A DNA stretch of 32,462 nucleotides from an uncultured Selenomonadales bacterium. Lineage in GTDB: Bacteria; Bacillota; Negativicutes; Selenomonadales; Selenomonadaceae. The notes under the pieces are model-generated. The model was not told the origin of the DNA and searched no databases. It saw nothing but the letters and a program-made list of their open reading frames with translations. The stretch is from positions 1-32,462 of the forward strand of contig CAMZHX010000021.1 in the NCBI GenBank assembly GCA_947307055.1. Direction: 5' to 3'. The position numbers and the translations under genes were made by a program. Below are positions 18,927-28,000 of this stretch, in pieces; positions within the stretch are counted from its first letter, which is position 1; the number at the start of each line of letters is the position of its first letter.

Positions 18927-20579
18927 TTAAAAGAATCCTGTAACGGAGAAGTGCAATCGCGACGATTTAACTTTTTCCCCTTCAAAATGTTTAGTCAGAG
19001 GAATGCCCCAAGTTAAATTTGCGCTGACGTGTTTAAGATTGGCGGTAATGCCGATACCGGTTGAGCAAATCATTTTTTCATTGACGACGCTTTCGCCGGA
19101 GACGTAGCCGAAATCAAAGAACGGGAAGACTTTTAAGCGTTTATCCTCTGTGATAGGTATTTGATATTCGAGACTGCCGGACAAGCCTTTTTCGCCGCCC
19201 ATGAAACTTTCCTCATAGCCGCGCACGGAATTAACACCGCCTATATAATATCTATCTGAAGAGCCGAGCAATTTTTTGGAAGTTATTTGCCCGTCGAACC
19301 GGAAATTGATAGTCTGCCCGTGATTGGCTCTGTATTGGTAGAATGAATCGAATTTATAAATAGCGGCGGTATTTCTAGTATTACTGACATCATCGCGTCG
19401 GGAAAATGCTACGGAGTGCCTATGATAAAAAAGTTGGTTATTGCCGTAATGAATCAGTGAGATATAGGGCGTAAAGCGGGTGATTTTATCATCGACCCAG
19501 CGGACGCGCTCATCTAGTTTAGTGCCCAAATCGGTTTTAGAATTTTGCCTAATGAATTGCAAGCCGGTTTCGTAGCGCGCAAATTGATTGACGTAGAAGG
19601 GGATTCTAAGAGCCGCGCTGATTGAATTGGCTTTACCTTTGACGCCCAGCTCGGCGAGTTCGCCCTTTTTGACTTCGGTAGTATTTGCGCTGTAGCCGAT
19701 GTCGAATTTCATGCCGTGATGCCCGATAGGGAAGGAGTAGCCGAAATCCCAAGCCTTAGTGCCGTTGCTCATAAGGTAATTTGCGTGCAGGCTATCGCGA
19801 TGACCGGTCAAGGAGCGATAATTATAGAACATGCCGAAACGATATTTGCCGCTGGTCTCGTAGCCTGCGTTATCGGTGTAGAGCATAAAAGTTTGATTAT
19901 CGGGCTCGTAGATAACAATTTCGTAATCGGTTTCGCCGAAATTTTGACCGGCCTTCATGAGCAAGCGGGCTTGAATATCGCTCGTGCCGTTGAAGTGTTG
20001 CAATTTCCTGTTAAGCTTTTTTGTATTAGTAATTTCGCCTTGCTTTAGGTCGAAAGAGTTACGGATAAAACTTTCGCGGGTATGATTATTGCCAGAGATA
20101 GTAACGTTAGCGGTTTTGCCCTCGACCAAACGTATTTGGACTTCGCCGGCGTGAATGGTTTGAGGCGGTAGGAATGCGCGACACGTCAGAAAGCCTTTTT
20201 CCTGATAGAGCGCGTTAATTTTCTCAACGATTTCATAAAGATTCTGAAGAGTAACTGACTTGCCGATATAATCTTGCGCTATAGTGTCGAGTTCTTCTGG
20301 GGTTAGGATTTCTGAATCATCGAAGTTAATTTTTTCCAACTGGAATTCGACGGCGGGGACTTTTTCTTCCTGCGTAGATTCTTCCTCATTCTCGACCTTA
20401 GCACCGCGATTTCTTTGGTCTTCTTCGATTTGGTCGGCGATTCTTTGACGTTCGAGGATTTCTCGGTTTCTTTCGAGCTGTGCGCCTGCGTCATTTGCGC
20501 CGTAATCGGGTGCGGCGTTCGCAGTTTGCGCCAATGACATTAGGGCTAAAATTACAGCTGTTATGGGTAATTTTTTCAT
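18927..20579 (-). CDS. TpsB outer-membrane transporter (ShlB/FhaC/HecB family)
   Basis: Product: about 550 residues, the Omp85-superfamily pore that recognises the TPS domain of the adjacent adhesin in the periplasm and moves it across the outer membrane. I chose ATG 20579, which has GAGG nine bases upstream (20592-20589); a GTG at 20594 overlaps that site and is less likely. Residues 1-22 are a signal peptide (MKKLPIT..., cleavage after NA). A charged, Glu/Arg/Gln-rich stretch (about 30-70) precedes two POTRA domains (about 72-150, with YQEKGFLTCRAFLPPQ, and about 151-225, with VTISGNN). The rest is a beta-barrel with the conserved VRGY of loop 6 at about 452-455, and it ends in aromatic residues (SVTGFF) as expected of an outer-membrane beta-signal. 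Length fits the family. It is the first gene of a tpsB-tpsA operon. Confidence 0.93.
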   Translation of the reverse strand: MKKLPITAVILALMSLAQTANAAPDYGANDAGAQLERNREILERQRIADQIEEDQRNRGAKVENEEESTQEEKVPAVEFQLEKINFDDSEILTPEELDTIAQDYIGKSVTLQNLYEIVEKINALYQEKGFLTCRAFLPPQTIHAGEVQIRLVEGKTANVTISGNNHTRESFIRNSFDLKQGEITNTKKLNRKLQHFNGTSDIQARLLMKAGQNFGETDYEIVIYEPDNQTFMLYTDNAGYETSGKYRFGMFYNYRSLTGHRDSLHANYLMSNGTKAWDFGYSFPIGHHGMKFDIGYSANTTEVKKGELAELGVKGKANSISAALRIPFYVNQFARYETGLQFIRQNSKTDLGTKLDERVRWVDDKITRFTPYISLIHYGNNQLFYHRHSVAFSRRDDVSNTRNTAAIYKFDSFYQYRANHGQTINFRFDGQITSKKLLGSSDRYYIGGVNSVRGYEESFMGGEKGLSGSLEYQIPITEDKRLKVFPFFDFGYVSGESVVNEKMICSTGIGITANLKHVSANLTWGIPLTKHFEGEKVKSSRLHFSVTGFF

Positions 20580-20614
20580 AAATTTTTGCCTCACTGTTAC
20601 TTAAAACATAGTCA

Positions 20615-20626
20615 CTTGTAGACAAG
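20615..20626. promoter_or_regulatory. Small palindrome upstream of tpsB, possible operator
   Basis: CTTGTAGACAAG has perfect 5-bp arms (CTTGT/ACAAG) around a 2-bp centre. It lies 36 bp upstream of the tpsB start and overlaps the -10 position implied by the TTGACA at 20647-20642. A repressor site is possible, but short palindromes also occur by chance. Confidence 0.25.
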
Positions 20627-20647
20627 CGTCCTTTGTGTCCATGTCAA
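20619..20647 (-). promoter_or_regulatory. Candidate promoter of the tpsBA operon
   Basis: A perfect TTGACA (-35 type) lies at 20647-20642 on the minus strand, about 60 bp before the tpsB start. The -10 position 17 bp on is TGTCTA, a poor match; TACAAG a few bases further is better but badly spaced. If real, the promoter needs an activator or is weak. The site lies just outside the right end of the decayed transposon. Confidence 0.25.
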
Positions 20648-20655
20648 GATGATTT

Positions 20656-20790
20656 GGACAGACCTCGCGATTCTGTCTTACTGCTTCAATGTGTCCGTCT
20701 TCGCCAAAGCTAGCAACGTTTGTTTGACATTCCACAGTCGTTACTTTCCGGCTAGCCACCGGTAGTCATGCTATTTCATACTCTAGCGCA
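20656..20790 (-). ncRNA. Possible omega-RNA/right-end remnant of an IS200/IS605-type element
   Basis: Downstream of the tnpB stop on the same strand lies a structured stretch that is not coding. It has short GC-rich pairing near CCGGTGGCTAGCCGG and a terminal 6-bp hairpin (20657-20662 with 20672-20677, GACAGA/TCTGTC, preceded by GAAGCAGTAA). TnpB guide RNAs typically overlap the tnpB 3' end and finish at the right end of the element, which is this arrangement. The exact ends are not determined. The bases that would serve as guide lie in the tpsB leader. Confidence 0.35.
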
Positions 20791-21410
20791 TTTTTCAAGT
20801 TGATTGCCGCGTTTAAATCTCTATCCAATTCAAAGCCACATTCACAGCTGTAAATCCTGTCTTTGAGTTTTAAATCGTGCTTGATTCTTCCGCAATGTGA
20901 ACACTTCTTGGAACTCGGATAAAATCTGTCGACGATTCTAACTTCAATTCCAAACTGTTTGGCTTTGGTTGTGAGTTTTAGTCGTAAATAAGAAAATCGT
21001 TGCGCCGCTATCGTTCTTGATAAATGTCGATTCTTCATCATGCCGCTGACGTTTAAATCCTCTAGCACTATGAAACTTGGTTCTCGTTTCACAATCGCCG
21101 CGATGATTTTATTCTCGTAGTCCACGCGAATATTCGTCAAGGTCTGATAAAGCCTTTGTATCTTGACTACTTGCTTTTCTATGTTTGCAGAATAAGTAGC
21201 AGTTTTTTCACCTCGTTTCTTTTTCATTTCGTATTTTCGGCTCAAACGCTTCTGCTCGCGTCTGAGTTTCTTTTCTAATTTTTTTATTCGCGGCGTTTTA
21301 TTGATGTTCGGATTAACCACGCCGTCGGACATCACCGCCAATTCTTTAACGCCTAAGTCAATGCCGATTCCCTCACCGTGCGGAGTTGCTTGCTCCTTAC
21401 TTAGAACTAT
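20766..21410 (-). pseudogene. tnpB: tnpB (IS200/IS605 OrfB) lacking its N-terminal half
   Basis: TnpB proteins are RNA-guided DNA nucleases of IS200/IS605-type elements, usually near 370-400 residues. Here the open frame keeps only about 210 codons, from an in-frame TGA at 21411-21413 to the stop at 20766-20768. It includes RuvC-I (GIDLGVKELA), a basic helical segment, RuvC-II (FIVLEDLNVSGM), a zinc-ribbon (CSHCG ... CECG) and RuvC-III (DRDLNAAINLKNA). All three apparent catalytic acids are present, but the N-terminal wedge and recognition region is missing. No good start codon with a ribosome binding site is visible: TTG at 21341 lies inside RuvC-I and would lose its Asp. The upstream DNA to 21448 shows no more of the gene. 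No tnpA is present. Probably inactive as a nuclease. Confidence 0.85.
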
Positions 21411-21449
21411 TCATTTGTATTATCCCATTTTTTAGCCCGTCAAGCAATG

Positions 21450-21472
21450 GGGGGTTCCAGATTGTCACCCCC
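21450..21472. other. GC-rich hairpin between tnpB remnant and YbjN-like gene
   Basis: A 6-bp stem (GGGGGT 21450-21455 with ACCCCC 21467-21472) encloses an 11-base loop and is followed on the plus strand by TATTTTGTT. It could be a weak terminator or an end structure of the decayed insertion element; the T-tract is too interrupted to decide. Confidence 0.35.
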
Positions 21473-21490
21473 TATTTTGTTGAGAAATTA

Positions 21491-21519
21491 TTGTTTTTCC
21501 CGCCTTGCATTGTTAAACT
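21491..21519 (+). promoter_or_regulatory. Probable promoter of the YbjN-like gene and RTX operon
   Basis: TTGTTT (21491-21496) and TAAACT (21514-21519) are separated by 17 bp, the standard sigma-70 type spacing. They are followed by an A-rich stretch and the ribosome binding site AGGAG at 21534-21538. Each box matches the consensus at four of six positions. Confidence 0.45.
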
Positions 21520-21548
21520 ATAAAAAAATAATTAGGAGAGATGTACTT

Positions 21549-21980
21549 ATGAACAAAAACGCACAGGCTTTTAAAAATTATCTTGACGAGAAAAAAATTG
21601 AGGTCTTCGAGGTGGAAGAGACGCCCGACGACGCGCAGGAGACTGCAGTTTTCCGTTCGCATATCGTCGTAGCGGGTCAGCAACTGCCTACAATCGTTGT
21701 CACGGACAAAAGCATTTTTTCTATCGTCCGCGTGCAAATCGCTCCGCAAGTTCTCAACGACGAGAACAAAGCCGCGCTCCTCGCTTTCGTCAACGAGGAA
21801 AATTTGAAGTACAAGCCCTTCAAGCTGTATTTCAACGCCAACGGGGCTTTGCTTTTGGACTTGTGCCTCACCAACGCCGAAGACGAATTGAAAGGCGACA
21901 CCGTTTATCTTATCTTCGACGTTATTATTAACTACCTCAACGAAAACTATCAATCGATGATGAAAAAAATTTGGGCTTAA
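21549..21980 (+). CDS. YbjN-like small cytoplasmic protein
   Basis: Product: 143 residues. The start is ATG 21549, with AGGAG (21534-21538) ten bases upstream; the frame is open further upstream, but that part has no ribosome binding site and non-protein-like composition. There is no signal peptide or membrane segment. The pattern is an N-terminal helix (AQAFKNYLDEKKI), alternating beta strands (SHIVVAGQQLPTIVVTDKSIFSIVRVQI), a helix (NDENKAALLAFVNEEN), further strands (FKLYFNANGALLLDLCLT) and a C-terminal helix (IFDVIINYLNENYQSMMKKIW). This matches the YbjN/type III secretion chaperone-like fold. The assignment is by pattern and is tentative. It lies 96 bp upstream of the RTX giant in the same direction and probably shares its transcript, so a chaperone or regulatory role for that protein is possible but unproven. 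Confidence 0.75.
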   Translation: MNKNAQAFKNYLDEKKIEVFEVEETPDDAQETAVFRSHIVVAGQQLPTIVVTDKSIFSIVRVQIAPQVLNDENKAALLAFVNEENLKYKPFKLYFNANGALLLDLCLTNAEDELKGDTVYLIFDVIINYLNENYQSMMKKIWA

Positions 21981-21984
21981 GAAG

Positions 21985-22060
21985 TAGGAGCTAGGAATTA
22001 GGAACTAGGAACTAGTTTTATGATTCCTACTAGTCCCCAGTTCCTGATTCCTGATTTCTA
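21985..22060 (+). repeat. Intercistronic long hairpin made of heptamer repeats
   Basis: On the left arm four 7-base units of the type TAGGA(A/G)(T/C) run from 21985 to 22012, followed by TAG. On the right arm related units run in inverted orientation from 22030 to 22060. In RNA the arms pair over about 31 positions with three mismatches and several G-U pairs, around a 14-base loop at 22016-22029. The two central unit pairs are fully matched. The stem ends one base before the AAAGGAAG ribosome binding site of the RTX gene. No T-tract follows, so it is not a classic terminator. Confidence 0.8.
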
Positions 22061-22076
22061 GAAAGGAAGTGGTTTT

Positions 22077-25000
22077 ATGAATATCAACAACTCTACTTCA
22101 AACACCGTAGTCACGGGCACATCTGCCAAAGATAGCATTGTCAATAGCGGCGCAAACGTCACGATTCAAGCTCTTGGCGGCAGAGATAACGTCACCAATC
22201 GCGGGCAAAACGCTAAAATTGACGGCGGCGACGATAGAGACACTATCGAAAACTACGCCTCAAACGCCACAATCGACGCGAGCGACGGCAATGATACCAT
22301 TCAAAACGCCGGCTCCAACTCCACAGTCAATGGCGGCGAAGGCAACGATTCCATTAAAAACAACGGCTACGGCTCTAAAGTCAATGTCGGCGAAGGAAAT
22401 GATTCTATTGAGACTGACGCCTCAAACGTCACTGTTGAAGGCGGCAAAGGCGACGATAGAATCGACTTGGGCGACAACGCTAAAAATAATCTGATTCTCT
22501 ACAACATAGGCGACGGCAACGACTCAATTTACGGCTTCAATTCAACTTCAACGCTGGACATTGGCGACGGAAATTCTGCCTCACTTATTAGGAGCGGCAG
22601 AAATATAATTGTCAAGCTCGTCGAAAACGAAATTGTACTTGTAGGCGCGGGAAACCTTTCTAAAATCAATGTTCGCGGCATGAAGGACGAAGTTTTAAAT
22701 GTCGCCAACCGAAAAAGTGATACCGTAATCGTCGGCAGCAGTTTTGATGACAGCATTGTCAATTACTACGACGGTACCAACGTCACGATATTTGGTCAAG
22801 GCGGCAACGATACCATCCGAAATGGTAATAACATGGGTTATTATTATTCTGGTGCTAAAAATGTCACAATCTCCGGCGGCGCGGGCAAGGATTACATTAG
22901 TAACGAGAGATACGGCTGGTATTCTTCAGTCGACGCCGGCGCGGGCAACGATACAATTTACAATAAGTACGGCTATGGATCCACGCTCTTTGGCGGTGCG
23001 GGCAACGATTCTATCTATAACGATTACTCCTCAAATAAGGTTATGGTTTTAGGCGGCGACGGAAATGATACCATTGAAAACAGAGACACAAACAAAAACG
23101 TGACGATAAACGCCGGCAAAGGTAATGACATTATTAAGAATAGCAAACTTGTAAATAAAGTTTCGATTTTAGGCGGCGCGGGCAACGACACTATTCAGAA
23201 TGATTCGGCGCGAGATTCCACGATTGAAGGCGGCAAAGGCGACGATTTTATTTATGATGTCGGCGATAACGCTTTAATCAATTACACGGCGGGCGACGGC
23301 AACGATTTAATCACCGGCTTTAAATCAGATTCAACGTTAAGCATAGCGGGCGGAATTGTCCATGATGAAAGACAGAACGCCAACGATATTATTGTCACGG
23401 TCGGCGACGGGAAAATCACCCTTCTAAGCGCGGCGAAGTTCTCCAACCTCCATATCGTTGAAACGCCCGTTAATATCAACAATGGCGACAGCAACAAGCT
23501 AATAACAGCCACCAAAGCCGACGACACCATTATAAATACCGGCGACAAAGCTACTATCTCGGCTCTTGCCGGCAACGACTCAATCAATAATAATGCCTCG
23601 AATGTACTAATCGACGCGCGCTCCGGCAGAGATAAAATTTACAATACCGGTAAATCCACTACGATATCAGGCGGTGACGGTTACGATACCATTTCCAACA
23701 ATGCCCAAAATAGTTTCATAGACGGCGGTTCGGGCAACGATTCCATTTTCAGTCACGGCACGAGAGTTAAAATTTCTGGCTTCGCTGGCCAAAACACCAT
23801 TGAGAATTACAGCAATTCCGACGCGACTTCAATCAAGGGCGGCTGGCACAACGATTCTATTAAAAATAGCAGTTCATTGGTCACGATTTCGGGCAACTCC
23901 GGCAAAGATACCATTTTTAGCAGTGGCACTTCAAATTTAATTAACGGCGATACCGCCAACGACATAATCAGCATTGAGGGTTCTTATAAAAACACAATCA
24001 GCGGCGGCTTAGGCGACGACACCATAAATATTGATTGGAGTAGCAATAACGCCGTAATCCAATACAACAAAGGCGACGGCAGGGACGTTATCAACGGCTT
24101 CAACGCTACCTCAACTTTGCAACTCGGCGACGGCACCGAAAGTTATTCCAAATCAATCAAAGGCGAAGACGTTATTGTTAATTTCGGCAACGAAAATATC
24201 ACATTAAAAGGCGCGGCGAAGTTAGCTAAACTTAATATCGCGGGCGTCACAACTGTAAATGCCGACAACAGTTTAAACGGCGTATTGATAAGCGGCGACC
24301 TCTTAAATGATACCATTGAAAATAGCGGCAACAACGTAACAATCAGCATGTTCGCGGGCAATGATACCGTAGAAAATTCCGGCTCACGAGTAACAATCGA
24401 CGCCGACGCGGACAACGATACCATTAAAAATAGCGGCAACAACGTATCAATCGTGGGCGGCGAAGGCTCCGATTCCATTAACAATATCGAAGGCTACAAC
24501 ATGTCAATCGCGGGCGGTGCTGGCGACGATACCATTTCCAATACCGACGGCAATTTTGTATCAATCGCGGGCGACGCTGGCGCAGATTCCATTTCCAATA
24601 CCAACGGCAGCAACGTATCAATCGTTGGCGATGACGACCCAGATTATATTTTCGATACCAACAGCAAAAACGTCACAATCGACGGCGGCGCGGGCGAAGA
24701 TACAATAAGTTCTAGCGGCGGGCGCAGAAATGTAATAAACGGTAGCAACGAAAACGATTCAATTTCCGTTATCAACGGCACCAACGTTACAGTCGACGCA
24801 GGCGACGGCAATGACACCATAACTGTTAGCGGCGGGTTTAGAAATGTAATCGGCGGCGGCACTGGCGATAATCAGATTTATATTTCCCCGACTGAAACGG
24901 AAGTTTTAATTCAGCACAGTGCAGGAAATGATACCGTTTATGGTTTCAATGAAAATTCGAGTTTGCAAATTGGCGACGGCAAGACTGATACTTATACCGA

Positions 25001-28000
25001 ATCAATCGAAGCCGGAAACCTTTTCTTCGATACTGCCAAAGGTCGAGTCGAGCTAGTGGGTGCCGCAAGTTTACCAACGGTCAATATTGTCGGCAAAGTA
25101 AAAGGAAAAGATATTAGTAACAATACGCCAAACACCATAATCAACGGCAACGCAGGCGACGATACTATTCAAAATGGCAGAGACGGCGAAGGCGTCACAA
25201 TCAACGGCAACGCGGGCGACGATTCCATTAAAAACGAAAGCAACAACGTCAGCATAAACGGCGGCGAAGGCAACGAAACTATCGAAAATGGCAGAAAAGG
25301 CGAAGGCGTCACAATCAACGGCAACGCGGGCGACGATTCAATTAAAAACGAAAGCAAATACGTCAGCATAAACTGCGGCTCCGGCAACGACACTATCGAA
25401 AATTACGAATCTAGAGCAACTATTTCCGGCGGCGTAGGCGATGATGTTATTCGGCTTAGTAAGGATAGTGATCATGCTGTATTTCGATACATGGTAGGCG
25501 ACGGCAACGATACCATTTACGGCTTCCACGCTCAAGATGATAGTATATACATTGCGGCGGAAAGTTTTACTGGAAAATGGGGCGGCAGAAATTACAGAGA
25601 TTACGTTATATATGTCGGCGACGAGAAAATCACCATTAAAGACTATGGTGGCTACAGCTACAGACCCACTATCATTCGCGACAAAAGCTCACTTCCGCTA
25701 AATTCCAACAATGCTAAGAATAATGTTTCGATTGTCGGCACGGCATTTAATGATACCATACGCAATGGCGGTTCGTACGTCAAAATTTTCGCGAAAGACG
25801 GCAACGATACCATAGAAAACAGCGGCAATAACGTATCAATCGACGCGAGCGATGGCAATGATACCATTACCAACGGCGGCGCATACGTCACAATTTCCGC
25901 GCAGGGCGGCAACGACACCATAGAAAACAACGGCAATAACGTATCAATCGACGCGAGCGATGGCGATGATACCATTACCAACGGCGGCTTCAACGTCAAA
26001 ATTTCTGCGGGCGCGGGCAAAAATTATATCCTCAATGACGCCGGCTTTAGTACGTCAATTTTGGGCGGCGAAGATAGCGACTTTATAACGGTGGTTAGCA
26101 GTTCTCGCGTTACAGTCAACGCGAGCAAAGGTAATGACCAAATCAGCATCAAGGGTAGCGATGAAACTTTCATAGAGTACAACTTAGGCGACGGCAACGA
26201 CAAAATTTATGGCTTTGATAAAAATTCGACGCTAGACATTGCCAAAACCGAATTCACATCAGCCAAGAGCGGCAACGATTTAATTATCACGGTCGGCGAA
26301 GACAAAATCACGTTGAACGGAGCCGCGAGCTTATCTAATCCGAATATCATTAACGGCACGCAAGCAACCTTCACTGTTAAAAATGGCGCAGTGACTTGCG
26401 AAAGCGATTTGCCCGAAAACATTATCAAGGACGCTTACAAATTCAACGGGGATTCCTCAACGTTATCAATCAGTAGCGCGTTGCAGAATTACACCGTAAA
26501 TGTTAAAGCCGACGACGCCGGAAAAGTGAAATGGCATTACGGCACGGCTAATTTGAATAGTGCCAGCACCCTCGAATATAAGCTTGACGAGGGGAAAAAT
26601 AGCGTGACGTTGACGAGTAAAAATTACGGCGACAAAATCACCATCGACGGCGACGCGGATTTCAATTTTGGGCAGATTAGTGCTGAAGTGTTTAAAAACG
26701 GCACAATCACGACGAAAGACGCGAAGAGGATTTTGTTTGAGAATAATTCTTCTGCAAGCGTCACGCTTCCCAGAGGTTATCAAGTCGACGTTGATTCAAG
26801 TAATATCATGGTCAACGATTTGCCGATAAATGCTAAGACTGGCGCGGGCACAGTTACTGTAGAGCGGAACGGCATGAGCTTTAATGGTTACGGCGTGCAA
26901 TTTGTTGATTTAGAAGTCGCGAAGGAAAGTTACTTCGGCAAACTCGCGCCAATGACTGTCAATTATAATTCCCGCGATAACAGTTACACTATTCAAGATA
27001 CGGCGTGCATCAAAACTCTCTCAACCGACTTCACGAAGATAAAATTTGATTTCGCAAACAAAGGCGATGAAAAATACGCATACTACAAAGTTAATGACGT
27101 AGCATTTTTGGTAGCGAGCGAAGCGGATGATATAAACGTCGTGGAGACGGACGGCACAACCTTTAATATTCAGGACAAAGAAATTAACACGGAAAAAATA
27201 GGTCGCGTGACGCTTGATGAGCAAATTACGTTCAGCGGCACGGAAATTGACTTCGACAGCGTGAAGACGACTTACGCGCATAACAAGTCGGTAATTTATT
27301 CGTTAGACGGTGAAGAAATCACGATAAGCGACGCGGCGACGGTTGAGACGGGCGACGAGCCTAAAACCTTTAAGTGCGAGGCGGGCAGTTACACAATCAA
27401 CGGCAAAACTTTCGAGACTTCAGCGGATTTAACATTTACAGCCGACATGAACGAAATTAAAATTCAGTTGAGCGACGCCAAGACCGAAATTTACTTCGAC
27501 GGCGTGAAAGTCAGCGGCGTTTCAGACGGCGGCGAACTTGTTTTCGATTTAATTAACAATAAAGCTACGATACCGAGCGGCGCGAACCTTAATATCACTT
27601 CGTCCAATGAGGTTAATTTAAGTCTTGAGGCGGGCAATTTCACAATCGACGGCAAGAAACTTTCTGTCAATAGCGAGCTTGAAATAACTGCCGACAAGGA
27701 CAATATAAAAGTTCCGCTTAGCTCAAAGCCGGTCACGATAAACGGCGCGGCGATTACTGGCACTGACGAGGCGACCATTGACAACACGAACGAATTATTC
27801 TGCTCGGTGCTTTTGCCCAATGGCGCGTTTGTTCAAAATACAAGCGAGAGCATTTACCAACTTAGCGGGGAAGGTAGCACAGCCTCATTCGGCGGCGCGA
27901 ATAAAAAAGTTCAGCTGACCGATAACGGCACAACTTACATCGAATACTACAAGGGAAATACAATCAGCGTCGGAATCAATCGGTTTATGTTCGAGACGGC

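Noticed and set aside
20579-20594. GTG 20594 as the tpsB start
   Set aside because: It overlaps the GAGG ribosome binding site of ATG 20579, and the signal peptide beginning MKKLPIT is complete without the extra five residues.
20766-21410. A working TnpB nuclease or a TldR-type regulator
   Set aside because: The N-terminal half is missing and no start codon with a ribosome binding site is visible, so it is treated as a pseudogene.
21447-21548. N-terminal extension of the YbjN-like protein
   Set aside because: The extra codons overlap a GC-rich hairpin and the probable promoter, and the ATG at 21549 has a good ribosome binding site.
21985-22060. Intercistronic hairpin as a terminator
   Set aside because: No T-tract follows the stem; the next bases are the ribosome binding site of the RTX gene.
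22138-26100. Regularly spaced short DNA repeats that might look like a CRISPR array
   Set aside because: The period is a multiple of three, the spacers are also similar to each other, and the whole region is one open frame encoding RTX turns.
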